Shown: piece after piece, positions 1-10,064 of the stretch
How the letters are laid out: every line of letters starts with the position of its first letter
Position numbering within the stretch: the first letter of the stretch is position 1
Assembly (NCBI GenBank): GCA_016745315.1
Contig: CP066886.1
Location: 5,022,501-5,086,500 of the forward strand
Direction of reading: 5' to 3'
DNA from: Arthrospira sp. PCC 9108
GTDB taxonomy: Bacteria; Cyanobacteriota; Cyanobacteriia; Cyanobacteriales; Microcoleaceae
Length of the DNA: 64,000 bases
Notes under the pieces: model-generated
Seen by the model: the letters and a program-made list of their open reading frames with translations, nothing else
Database searches by the model: none
What the model was told of the DNA's origin: nothing
Program-made: the position numbers and the translations under genes

Positions 1-1900
1 CTCGGACCCCACCGGGATATAAATAAACCCGCCCCACTCCACGGGATAATTGATGATTGATGATTGTAGGTGGTGCGTCAGATTAATAAAATTTGCCGTT
101 AACCCGGTAGGTTATCCCTCTGACGCACCCTACGTTAACTTGGACCCGACCGGGATATAAATAAACCCGCCCCACCCCACGGGATAATTGATGATTGATG
201 ATTGTAGGTGGTGCGTCAGATTAATAAAATTTGCCGTTAACCCGGTAGGTTATCCCTCTGACGCACCCTACGTTAACTTGGACCCGACCGGGATATAAAT
301 AAACCCGCCCCACTCCACGGGATGATTGATGATTGATGATTGTAGGTGGTGCGTCAGATTAATAAAATTTGCCGTTAACCCGGTAGGTTATCCCTCTGAC
401 GCACCCTACGTTAACTTGGACTCGACCGGGATATAAATAAACCCGCCCCACTCCACGGGATAATTGATGATTGATGATTGTAGGTGGTGCGTCAGATTAA
501 TAAAATTTGCCGTTAACCCGGTAGGTTATCCCTCTGACGCACCCTACGTTAACTTGGACCCGACCGGGATATAAATAAACCCGCCCCACTCCACGGGATA
601 ATTGATGATTGATGATTGATGATTGTAGGTGGTGCGTCAGATTAATAAAATTTGCCGTTAACCCGGTAGGTTATCCCTCTGACGCACCCTACGTTAACTT
701 GGACCCGACCGGGATATAAATAAACCCGCCCCACTCCACCGGATAATTGACCCTTGATGATTGATGATTGTAGGTGGTGCGTCAGATTAATAAAATTTGC
801 CGTTAACCCGGTAGGTTATCCCTCTGACGCACCCTACGTTAACTTGGACCCGACCGGGATATAAATAAACCCGCCCCACTCCACGGGATAATTGATGATT
901 GATGATTGTAGGTGGTGCGTCAGATTAATAAAATTTGCCGTTAACCCGGTAGGTTATCCCTCTGACGCACCCTACGTTAACTTGGACCCGACCGGGATAT
1001 AAATAAACCCGCCCCACTCCACCGGATAATTGACCCTTGATGATTGATGATTGTAGGTGGTGCGTCAGATTAATAAAATTTGCCGTTAACCCGGTAGGTT
1101 ATCCCTCTGACGCACCCTACGTTAACTTGGACCCGACCGGGATATAAATAAACCCGCCCCACTCCACGGGATAATTGATGATTGATGATTGTAGGTGGTG
1201 CGTCAGATTAATAAAATTTGCCGTTAACCCGGTAGGTTATCCCTCTGACGCACCCTACGTTAACTCGGACTCGACCGGGATATAAATAAACCCGCCCCAC
1301 TCCACGGGATAATTGATGATTGATGATTGATGATTGTAGGTGGTGCGTCAGATTAATAAAATTTGCCGTTAACCCGGTAGGTTATCCCTCTGACGCACCC
1401 TACGTTAACTTGGACCCGACCGGGATATAAATAAACCCGCCCCACTCCACGGGATAATTGATGATTGATGATTGATGATTGTAGGTGGTGCGTCAGATTA
1501 ATAAAATTTGCCGTTAACCCGGTAGGTTATCCCTCTGACGCACCCTACGTTAACTTGGACCCGACCGGGATATAAATAAACCCGCCCCACTCCACGGGAT
1601 AATTGATGATTGATGATTGTAGGTGGTGCGTCAGATTAATAAAATTTGCCGTTAACCCGGTAGGTTATCCCTCTGACGCACCCTACGTTAACTTGGACCC
1701 GACCGGGATATAAATAAACCCGCCCCACTCCACGGGATAATTGATGATTGATGATTGATGATTGTAGGTGGTGCGTCAGATTAATAAAATTTGCCGTTAA
1801 CCCGGTAGGTTATCCCTCTGACGCACCCTACGTTAACTCGGACCCGACCGGGATATAAATAAACCGCCCTCTGTGGCTGTCAATTCTCCCACCGGACCCC
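1..1900. repeat. Tandem array of 13 hairpin units (138-145 bp)
   Basis: The segment GTAGGTGGTGCGTCAG recurs at about 66, 204, 342, 480, 625, 770, 908, 1053, 1191, 1336, 1481, 1619 and 1764. Each unit holds an imperfect inverted repeat (GGTGCGTCAG ... CTGACGCACC) around a 35-40 nt loop, then a spacer with the genome-wide motif ACCGGGATATAAATAAACCC, then two or three copies of a 7-bp ATTGATG microrepeat. Length differences between units come from that microrepeat. The array probably begins before the window. No gene is visible in it. Confidence 0.95.
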
Positions 1901-1974
1901 ACCGGATAAATAGATGTGTGCGTTGGTTGACCCAAATTATGATATTTTGGGGGATTAGTTAAACACAGGTTGCC

Positions 1975-4893
1975 ATGACCTACCGTAAGAAACTCATCGA
2001 AGTCGCCCTACCCCTCGAAGCCATTAATATGGAGTCGGCGCGGGAGAAGTCTATTCGCCACGGACACCCTTCGACCCTACATTTGTGGTGGGCGCGACGA
2101 CCTTTGGCGGCTTGTCGGGCGGTGCTTTGGGCTTCTTTGGTGGATGACCCCAGTAGTTGGCCGGAAAAATTCCCCACCCCGGAAGCACAAACGGAGGAAA
2201 GACAACGCCTTTTTGATATCTTAGCCCGAATTGTGGTCGATACCGATAACAAGGGGAAACAAAAACAGGTGGTGCGGGGTTTGGTGTCTTGGGATGATAT
2301 CAAAGACCCCCAGGTTATTCAAGCGGCGCAAAGGGAGATAGCCCGCTGTTTGGCTTGGGGACGGGGTGAGAAACCCCCCACGACGGCGGAAGCTGTCCGA
2401 GACTATATCGCCCAGTATGCGCCGCCCGCCTATGACCCTTTTGCGGGAGGGGGGTCTATTCCCTTGGAGGCGCAACGGTTGGGGTTGGAAGCCCATGCTA
2501 GTGATTTGAACCCGGTGGCGGTATTGATTAACAAGGGGTTGATTGAAATTCCCCCTAAGTTTGCGAATTTACCGCCGGTGAATGGGGATGATAGAAAACG
2601 GACTAGGTTGGAGTCTTGGCACGGCGCGCAGGGGTTGGCGGCGGATGTGCGATATTATGGAACTTGGATGCGAGAAGCGGCTTTTAACCGGATTGGGGAT
2701 TTATATCCGCCGGTGGAGTTGGGAAATGGGGAAAAAGCTACGGTTATTGCTTGGTTATGGACGCGGACGGTGACTTGTCCTAACCCGGCTTGTGGTTGTC
2801 AAATGCCTTTGGTGCGAAGTTTTAACCTTTCCACGAAGAAGGGAAAGGAGGCTTGGGTTGAGTATGCCATTAACCGGGAAACTAGCCCCCCCCAAGTTGA
2901 TTTTGTGGTGAAGACGGAGGAGGGAAAACCACCGGAGGGGACGGTTAACCGCAAGGGGGCGGTTTGTCTGGCTTGTGGAGATTCTGTAAAGTTGGATTAT
3001 GTGCGCTCAGAAGGTCGTGAGAAGCGCATGGGGGCTCAATTAATGGCTATTGTCGCAGAAGGAAAGAATGGCAGGATTTATTTACCACCCACCAAACAAC
3101 AGGAAAATATTGCTTTTTCCGCTCAACCTACATGGCAGCCGGACACTAATTTACCGAAAGAAGCGCTAGGGTTTCGGGTACAAAATTATGGCATGACCAA
3201 ACACGCTGATTTATTCACCTCCCGTCAATTGGTGGCTTTAACTACTTTTAGTGATTTGGTCGGGGAAGCGAAAGATAAGGCGTTTCAAGATGCCCTGGCT
3301 GTAGGGTTATCCGATGATGATATTCCCTTGAATGATGGCGGCAATGGCGCTAGGGCTTATAGTGAAGCGATCGCAATTTATTTGGCTTTTACTGTTGATA
3401 GATTGGCTGACTTTAATTCAACTATTTGTGGATGGATTTCTGTAGTACAAGCAACACGAAATACATTTACAAGACAAGCAATTCCAATGACATGGGATTT
3501 TGCAGAAATCAATATTTTTGGAGAATGTCTTGCTAACTACATAGCTTGTATAGACAAGATAGTAAAAGCACTGGAAATTTCAGTTAACCAAGTTTTATTA
3601 GCCCAAAAACACGCCAACGCCAAAGTTTTCTTGTATCAGAATAATGCAACATCTACTCATCTAAGTGACTCACAAGCCAAAATCATCTCAACCGACCCAC
3701 CCTATTATGACGCTGTACCCTATGCAGATTTATCGGACTTTTTCTATACATGGCTGCGTCAATCTTTGGGTGAAATTTTCCCTGATATTTGCAGCACCCT
3801 GTTAGTGCCGAAAGCTAATGAAATGGTGGCTGACCACTTTCGGCATGGTAGCAAACAAAAAGCCAAAGACTTTTTTGAGTCCAGCCTGATAAAAGTGTTT
3901 CATCGCCTCTATAACCTGAATCATCACGATTACCCATTAACCGTTTATTATGCCCTGAAACAAACAGAAACCGACGATAAAGATAAGGTTGCTTCTACGG
4001 GTTGGGAAACCATTTTAGAAGGGTTAATGCAGGCTAACTTTAGCATTGGTGGAACCTGGCCATTGCGAACCGAATTGAGTAACCGCATGAGAGGACAGGC
4101 ATCAAACGCCCTAGCTTCTTCTATATTGTTAGTGTGTCGTCCGCGTGGGGAGAATGCGCCGAAAACCACGCGCCGCCAATTCCTCAAGGAAATCAAAAGA
4201 GACCTTCCCCAAGCCCTAAAGACATTGCAACAGGGAAATATCGCCCCCGTTGACCTAGCCCAAGCCAGTATAGGACCAGGTATGGCCGTATATAGTAAAT
4301 ATAGCGCCGTTTTAGAAAGCGATGGCAGCCAGTTAACAGTCCGTAGCGCCCTGCAATTAATTAATCAACTCCTGGACGAATACCTGAGCGACCAAGAAGG
4401 GGAATTTGATAGCGATACCCGTTGGGCGTTAACATGGTTTCAACAATACCAATATAACCCCGCACCATATGGGGAAGCGGAAACCCTTTCCAAGGCGAAA
4501 AACATCAGCATAGAAGGCTTAGAAACCGGGGGAATTTTAACGGCGAAAGCCGGTAAAGTCCGGTTGCTGAAAAGGGAGGAATTTCCCCAGGACTGGACTC
4601 CGACGAAAGAGGCGCGTCTTCCCCACTGGAGACTGGCGCAAAACCTAATTCAGCGACTCCTAGAAAAGGGAGAAATGGGGGCGGCGGAATTGCTGTCGAA
4701 GCTGAAACAACAGGAAACGGAGGTAGAAATAGTCAGGGACCTAGCCTACCGTCTGTATAACCTATGCGATCGCAAAGGTTGGTCATCGGAGGCGATCGCC
4801 TATAATAGTCTAGTAGTATCCTGGCCGGAAATCACCCGTTTATCTAGTGAGTATGCAGCCAAGCCCACACAAGGACAATTGTTCAATAATTAA
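1975..4893 (+). CDS. DUF1156 / COG1743 adenine-specific DNA methyltransferase
   Basis: Predicted N6-adenine DNA methyltransferase of 972 aa. The N-terminus (residues 1-60, with ESAREKSIRHGHPSTLHLWW) is the DUF1156 signature. The SAM-binding motif DPFAGGGSIPLEA lies near residue 153 and the catalytic DPPYYDAVPYADLSDFF near 573. Between them Cys pairs near 268 (CPNPACGC) and CLACGD near 335 suggest a zinc finger. The family (COG1743) is known mainly from defence loci, including BREX-like clusters. The next gene encodes an ATPase that commonly accompanies it, so host DNA marking in a restriction-type system is the likely role. I see no PglZ, helicase or separate nuclease inside the window, but the upstream side is cut off by the repeat array and window edge. 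ATG start at 1975; the ribosome site is weak. Confidence 0.93.
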   Translation: MTYRKKLIEVALPLEAINMESAREKSIRHGHPSTLHLWWARRPLAACRAVLWASLVDDPSSWPEKFPTPEAQTEERQRLFDILARIVVDTDNKGKQKQVVRGLVSWDDIKDPQVIQAAQREIARCLAWGRGEKPPTTAEAVRDYIAQYAPPAYDPFAGGGSIPLEAQRLGLEAHASDLNPVAVLINKGLIEIPPKFANLPPVNGDDRKRTRLESWHGAQGLAADVRYYGTWMREAAFNRIGDLYPPVELGNGEKATVIAWLWTRTVTCPNPACGCQMPLVRSFNLSTKKGKEAWVEYAINRETSPPQVDFVVKTEEGKPPEGTVNRKGAVCLACGDSVKLDYVRSEGREKRMGAQLMAIVAEGKNGRIYLPPTKQQENIAFSAQPTWQPDTNLPKEALGFRVQNYGMTKHADLFTSRQLVALTTFSDLVGEAKDKAFQDALAVGLSDDDIPLNDGGNGARAYSEAIAIYLAFTVDRLADFNSTICGWISVVQATRNTFTRQAIPMTWDFAEINIFGECLANYIACIDKIVKALEISVNQVLLAQKHANAKVFLYQNNATSTHLSDSQAKIISTDPPYYDAVPYADLSDFFYTWLRQSLGEIFPDICSTLLVPKANEMVADHFRHGSKQKAKDFFESSLIKVFHRLYNLNHHDYPLTVYYALKQTETDDKDKVASTGWETILEGLMQANFSIGGTWPLRTELSNRMRGQASNALASSILLVCRPRGENAPKTTRRQFLKEIKRDLPQALKTLQQGNIAPVDLAQASIGPGMAVYSKYSAVLESDGSQLTVRSALQLINQLLDEYLSDQEGEFDSDTRWALTWFQQYQYNPAPYGEAETLSKAKNISIEGLETGGILTAKAGKVRLLKREEFPQDWTPTKEARLPHWRLAQNLIQRLLEKGEMGAAELLSKLKQQETEVEIVRDLAYRLYNLCDRKGWSSEAIAYNSLVVSWPEITRLSSEYAAKPTQGQLFNN

Positions 4894-4897
4894 TAAT

Positions 4898-5985
4898 AGT
4901 AGGGGCGGGTTCTGCTGTCAATTCTGGGACCCCACCGGGATATAAATAAACCCGCCCGACCCCACGGGATAATTGATATAGCGTTTCTGATATTCATAAG
5001 GTATAGCCCTCACCCCAAACCCCTCTCCCAACAGGGGAGAGGGGCTTTGAAAATTACCTCACCCCACGGGATAATTGATATAGCGTTTCTGATATTCATA
5101 AGGTATAGCCCTCACCCCAAACCCCTCTCCCAACAGGGGAGAGGGACTTTGAAAATTACCTCACCCCACGGGATAATTGATATAGCGTTTCTGATATTCA
5201 TAAGGTATAGCCCTCACCCCAAACCCCTCTCCCAACAGGGGAGAGGGGCTTTGAAAATTACCTCACCCCACGGGATAATTGATATAGCGTTTCTGATATT
5301 CATAAGGTATAGCCCTCACCCCAAACCCCTCTCCCAACAGGGGAGAGGGGCTTTGAAAATTACCTCACCCCACGGGATAATTGATATAGCGTTTCTGATA
5401 TTCATAAGGTATAGCCCTCACCCCAAACCCCTCTCCCAATAGGGGAGAGGGGTTTTGAAAATTACCTCACCCCACGGGATAATTAATATAGCGTTTCTGA
5501 TATTCATAAGGTATAGCCCTCACCCCAAACCCCTCTCCCAATAGGGGAGAGGGGCTTTGAAAATTACCTCACCCCACGGGATAATTAATATAGCGTTTCT
5601 GATATTCATAAGGTATAGCCCTCACCCCAAACCCCTCTCCCAATAGGGGAGAGGGGCTTTGAAAATTACCTCACCCCACGGGATAATTAATATAGCGTTT
5701 CTGATATTCATAAGGTATAGCCCTCACCCCAAACCCCTCTCCCAATAGGGGAGAGGGGCTTTGAAAATTACCTCACCCCACCGGATAATTGATATAGCGT
5801 TTCTGATATTCATAAGGTATAGCCCTCACCCCAAACCCCTCTCCCAATAGGGGAGAGGGGCTTTGAAAATTACCTCACCCCACGGGATAATTAATATAGC
5901 GTTTCTGATATTCATAAGGTATAGCCCTCACCCCAAACCCCTCTCCCAACAGGGGAGAGGGGCTTTGAAAATTACCTCACCAATC
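4898..5985. repeat. Tandem array of ten 102-bp units
   Basis: After a single GGGGCGGGTT..AACCCGCCC element (about 4901-4956), ten copies of a 102-bp unit run to about 5981. Each holds the palindromic core CCCCTCTCCCAACAGGGGAGAGGGG (split here: CCCCTCTCCC, then AACA or AATA, then GGGGAGAGGGG) and the phrase GATATAGCGTTTCTGATATT. The first five units read AACA or AATA in the loop, showing slow divergence. Because 102 is a multiple of three, open frames run through it, but they are repeat artefacts. The array separates the methyltransferase gene from its ATPase partner. Confidence 0.93.
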
Positions 5986-6002
5986 CACCGAAACCCTATA
6001 AT

Positions 6003-6083
6003 TAATAATTGTAGGTGGTGCGTCAGATTAATAAAATTTGCCGTTAACCCAGTAGGTTATCCCTCTGACGCACCCTACGTTAA
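6003..6083. repeat. Solitary copy of the array-1 hairpin unit
   Basis: The same GTAGGTGGTGCGTCAG ... CTGACGCACCCTAC hairpin seen 13 times at 1-1900 occurs once here, with one changed base (CCCAGTAGG instead of CCCGGTAGG). It lies about 100 bp upstream of the HEPN-ATPase start. The methyltransferase gene is therefore bracketed by the same hairpin family. Confidence 0.9.
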
Positions 6084-6182
6084 CAGGGGGTAAATTGTGG
6101 GAAAAGTGGGTTATTTTGAACAGGTGAACAAAATGTGCGGTTTGGGCATACAATTAATCTATATGACGCATCCTACCTGATT

Positions 6183-9100
6183 ATGGCTATCACCAATTAC
6201 GAGAGAGTTAGTCGCGCCCTGGGGATACTCCGAGATGGATTGTATCCTTTTGTGGAAAGGGAAATGATATCTAAATATGGCGATCGCTGGTTAACGCCCG
6301 CCAGCGCCTCCCTCCCGGATAATTATGTTAGCCGAAAATCTGTAGATGCAGTCCTCAAAGAAGATGTATCCGCCCTGCTGATAATTATGTGGGAACATTG
6401 GAATGATGCATTTCGCCAAACCCTAGGAAGAAGTGAACGCAGCATTGTCAGCGAATTGCGCGATATCCGCAACAAATGGGCGCACCAAGCCACCTTTTCC
6501 ACTGATGACGCTTACCGCGCCCTCGATAATGTCGCCCGCCTATTAACGGCTATTTCGTCCCCAGAAGCCAGCCAGGCAGAAAAAGAAAAAAACGAATTGA
6601 TGCGATCGCGTTTTGAAGCGGAAGCCCGTCGCGAAAAACGTAAAGCCACCGTTACACCCACGGAAGGAAAACCTCAAGCCGGACTGAAACCTTGGCGAGA
6701 AATTGTTACGCCTCATCCTGACGTGGCTTCCGGGAATTTCCAGCAAGCAGAATTCGCGGCGGACCTATGGCAAGTATACCTTGATGAGGGGTCCGATGAA
6801 TATAGAGACCCGACAGAATTCTATCGCCGCACTTACCTAACCGAAGGCTTAAAACAGCTTCTCAGTAATGCGCTGCTGCGGTTAACTGGTCAAGGGGGAG
6901 ACCCGGTAATTGAATTACAAACTAACTTCGGCGGCGGCAAAACTCACGCCATGTTAGCCCTCTATCACCTTTGCCAGGCGATCGATATTCATAACTTACC
7001 AGGGATGGAAGAGATTTTTCAACAGGTGAGTTTGTCTAAGCCTCCCCAAAATGTGAATATTGCGGTTGTGGTGGGGAATAAACTACCCCCCAGTGGCATT
7101 AAACCCTATGGAAAAGGTAACGGAAAGCGTCCCCCGGTGATTAAAACTCTCTGGGGAGAGTTGGCTTGGCAATTGGGAGGACAAGAAGGTTATCAAATGT
7201 TGCGGGAGGCTGACGAAACGGCGACTAATCCCGGTGATATACTTAAACAACTGTTTAACCGCTTCTCGCCCTGTTTAATTCTGATTGATGAATGGGTCGC
7301 CTATGCTAGACAACTCCATGATACGCCTGATTTGGTGGGGGGGAGTTTCGACACTCAGTTTACTTTTGCCCAAACTTTGAGCGAGTCGGCTAAAAACGCT
7401 AAGGATACGCTGCTGGTGGTGAGTATTCCAGCATCGGATATTGAAAAAGGCGGCGAGAGGGGATACGAAGCGACGGACAGACTCAGAAATGCGATCGGTA
7501 GGGTAGAGTCCCCTTGGCGACCGGCTAGTGCTGAGGAAAGTTTTGAAATTGTCCGGCGGCGCTTATTCCAGCTTACTACAGATCCGCTTCTATTCGCTCA
7601 ACGAGATGCGGTGATTAATACGTTTTGTGATATGTATCGGGGAAATAGCCAGGAGTTTCCCACGGAGACTAAAGAGGCTGACTATAAACGCCGAATGCGA
7701 GAGGCTTATCCTATTCACCCGGAATTGTTCGATCGCCTCTATTCGGACTGGTCGAGTTTGGATAAGTTTCAGCGCACCCGTGGGGTTTTGCGTCTCATGG
7801 CTAAGGTGATTCATACCCTCTGGGAACGCAATGATGCTAATCTGTTGATTATGCCGGGAAATGTGCCGATGGATGACTCTCAGGTGCAGTCGGAACTTAC
7901 CCGCTACCTAGATGATAACTGGATTCCGATTATTGATAAAGATGTCGATGGACCTAATTCTTTACCCCTAACTATTGATGGTGAAAACCATAATTTCGGC
8001 CGCTATTCGGCTTGTCGGCGCGTTACCCGCACGATCTACATGGGGTCAGCACCAACGCTGAAAGCTGCTAACCGTGGCTTAGAAGACCGTAGAATTAAGC
8101 TGGGTTGTGTGCAACCTGGGGAGACGGCGGCGACTTTTGGGGACGCACTCCGACGACTGAGCGATCGCGCGACGTATCTCTATGTTGATAATAACCGCTA
8201 CTGGATTTCTACTCAACCTAATCTTAATCGCACTGCCCAGGAAAAGGCTGATCAATTTCTCACTGAAAGCGATCGTCATAAGGTTTGGGAGGAAATTGTT
8301 AAACGACTCAAAAAAATTGGCGATCGAGGTCTGTTCTCTGGGGTTCATGTCGCCCCCAATTCTAGCTCGGATATTCCTGATGATAACAGTTCGGGCGTGC
8401 GTCTGGTGATAGTCCACCCACAAAACCCCCACGACCAAGGCTTAAATTTAGATAGTCCGGCTCACCAATGGGTTGATGATGTGTTAAACTACAGGGGCAG
8501 TAGTCGCCGCCATTATCAAAATACTCTCTTGTTTTTGGCAGCCGATAAAAGGCAGTTAGAATGCCTCGCAGACAACACGGCTAAATATCTCGCCTGGGAA
8601 TCAATTATTGCGGAAAAGGAGGAGTTGAATTTAGATCCTTCTCAGGCTAAACAAGCCCACAACAGACTCCAGGACTCTGATCAAGATGTTGAAAACCAGA
8701 TTTCCCAAACCTATCAATGGTTATTAGTCCCTGAACAACCAGACCCCCAAGAGGCGATCGTCTGGAAAGCTACCCGCCTCCGTAGCCCTGAACCTTCCCT
8801 AGCACTTAGCGCCAGCCAAAAAGCAGTCCATGAAGCCTATCTATCGGATACCTACGCGGCGGAAAATCTCTGTTTGGAATTTCTCGAAACGTTCATCTGG
8901 ACTAAGAAAAACCACATCAGCCTACAGGACCTATGGGAGTATCTAACTAAATATATCTATCTCCCCCGCCTCAAGGATGAAAACGTTTTACTAGAGGCGA
9001 TCGCGTCCGGCGTATACTCCACCGTTTGGAGTCAGTGGTTCGCCTATGCCCAAGGCTTCGACCCGGAAACCGAAACCTATCAGGAACTGAAAGCCGGAGA

Positions 9101-9542
9101 ATCCATCAATCCTACAATAGCTCAAAATAGTCTAATTGTCAAGCCGGATGTGGCTCAAAAACAGTTACAACTTATGCAGCAGCCCAGCCCCAATTCTTTG
9201 GGGCAATATTCCACCGCCTCACCGGGTCAGGAAAGCCAGGCACATATCATAGTCGGGGAGACTATAACCGCAGCAAATTATGGGGCTTCCCTAGCCGATA
9301 AACCGTCGCACAGACGCTTTTATGGGGTGGTAGAAATTGATGCTTTACGACTCAACAGAGACGTGGGAATAATTAGCGATGAGGTGATTCAACATTTAAT
9401 CTCTCTGAAAAATACGAAGGTGAAAATCACCCTGGAAATTCAGGCAGAAATTCCCGAAGGTATCCCGGACAATGTAGCCCGGACAATTATGGAAAATTGC
9501 CAAACGTTGAAATTCCAGCAACAAGGCTTAGAAACTGACTAA
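6183..9542 (+). CDS. Swt1-type HEPN plus DUF499 P-loop ATPase, defence-linked
   Basis: Large 1119-aa protein, partner of the DUF1156 methyltransferase. Residues 1-140 match the Swt1-family HEPN fold: ITNYERVSRALGILRDGLYP at the start and the RX4H ribonuclease motif RNKWAH near residue 95. A charged linker (residues 150-180) leads to a DUF499 (COG1483) ATPase with Walker A GGGKTH near 249 and Walker B LILIDEW near 365. The C-terminal 700 residues have no motif I can name. Inference: the ATPase senses or translocates on foreign DNA and the HEPN domain is an RNase effector, an abortive-infection arrangement. An in-frame ATG lies at 6135, but homology begins at MAITNYERV, so I start at 6183. It ends 29 bp before the MEKHLA gene. 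Confidence 0.9.
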   Translation: MAITNYERVSRALGILRDGLYPFVEREMISKYGDRWLTPASASLPDNYVSRKSVDAVLKEDVSALLIIMWEHWNDAFRQTLGRSERSIVSELRDIRNKWAHQATFSTDDAYRALDNVARLLTAISSPEASQAEKEKNELMRSRFEAEARREKRKATVTPTEGKPQAGLKPWREIVTPHPDVASGNFQQAEFAADLWQVYLDEGSDEYRDPTEFYRRTYLTEGLKQLLSNALLRLTGQGGDPVIELQTNFGGGKTHAMLALYHLCQAIDIHNLPGMEEIFQQVSLSKPPQNVNIAVVVGNKLPPSGIKPYGKGNGKRPPVIKTLWGELAWQLGGQEGYQMLREADETATNPGDILKQLFNRFSPCLILIDEWVAYARQLHDTPDLVGGSFDTQFTFAQTLSESAKNAKDTLLVVSIPASDIEKGGERGYEATDRLRNAIGRVESPWRPASAEESFEIVRRRLFQLTTDPLLFAQRDAVINTFCDMYRGNSQEFPTETKEADYKRRMREAYPIHPELFDRLYSDWSSLDKFQRTRGVLRLMAKVIHTLWERNDANLLIMPGNVPMDDSQVQSELTRYLDDNWIPIIDKDVDGPNSLPLTIDGENHNFGRYSACRRVTRTIYMGSAPTLKAANRGLEDRRIKLGCVQPGETAATFGDALRRLSDRATYLYVDNNRYWISTQPNLNRTAQEKADQFLTESDRHKVWEEIVKRLKKIGDRGLFSGVHVAPNSSSDIPDDNSSGVRLVIVHPQNPHDQGLNLDSPAHQWVDDVLNYRGSSRRHYQNTLLFLAADKRQLECLADNTAKYLAWESIIAEKEELNLDPSQAKQAHNRLQDSDQDVENQISQTYQWLLVPEQPDPQEAIVWKATRLRSPEPSLALSASQKAVHEAYLSDTYAAENLCLEFLETFIWTKKNHISLQDLWEYLTKYIYLPRLKDENVLLEAIASGVYSTVWSQWFAYAQGFDPETETYQELKAGESINPTIAQNSLIVKPDVAQKQLQLMQQPSPNSLGQYSTASPGQESQAHIIVGETITAANYGASLADKPSHRRFYGVVEIDALRLNRDVGIISDEVIQHLISLKNTKVKITLEIQAEIPEGIPDNVARTIMENCQTLKFQQQGLETD

Positions 9543-9571
9543 CTGTTAATAATATATCAGCATTAAACCCT

Positions 9572-10045
9572 ATGAATAATCACCCTATATGGCAACAGGA
9601 AAGTGTGATTTTAAACAATCAATTAATGATTCGGAGTTTTGAATATTGGACAGGTAAACAATTAATCAATACCCAGGGCACTCCGGAACAGATATCAAAG
9701 GCACTATTTGAACTGCCTTTTCCGGTATTATGTCACGATACACAACCCGACCCAATTTTTAATTATGGTAATCAAAAGGCGATGGAATTATGGGAAGTCA
9801 CCTGGGAGGAGTTAACCCAAATGCCTTCTCGATATTCAGCAGAGGCGATCGTCCGAGAAGACAGGTTAAAGTTATTAAAAACTGTGGCAGAAAATGGCTA
9901 CATAGAAAACGGCACAGGAGTCAGAATATCAAAGACAGGTAGGCGTTTTGCTATCTCTAATTTGACAGTGTGGAATGTCTTAGACAACCACAATAATTAT
10001 TGTGGTCAAGCCGCTACCTATAAAACTTGGCAATATCTTGATTAA
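9572..10045 (+). CDS. MEKHLA-domain (PAS-like) protein
   Basis: 157 aa. The segment around residues 65-100 (NYGNQKAMELWEVTWEELTQ, then MPSRYSAE) is the core of the MEKHLA domain, a PAS-related small-molecule-binding fold first named from plant HD-ZIP III proteins and common as a stand-alone protein in cyanobacteria. No membrane segment or catalytic motif is visible. It follows the HEPN-ATPase gene by 29 bp on the same strand and could be co-transcribed. Whether it belongs to the defence locus or is only a neighbour cannot be told from one genome; its ligand is unknown. Confidence 0.85.
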   Translation: MNNHPIWQQESVILNNQLMIRSFEYWTGKQLINTQGTPEQISKALFELPFPVLCHDTQPDPIFNYGNQKAMELWEVTWEELTQMPSRYSAEAIVREDRLKLLKTVAENGYIENGTGVRISKTGRRFAISNLTVWNVLDNHNNYCGQAATYKTWQYLD

Positions 10046-10064
10046 TTATCAATTTTCAATTATC

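Noticed and set aside
1..1900. CRISPR-like array
   Set aside because: Units are 138-145 bp, and the sequence between hairpins is itself repeated, so there are no unique spacers; no cas genes.
5047..6093. Open frames with repeated KITSPHGIIDIAFLIF-type translation
   Set aside because: They arise because the 102-bp unit is divisible by three; no ribosome site, and identical units at DNA level.
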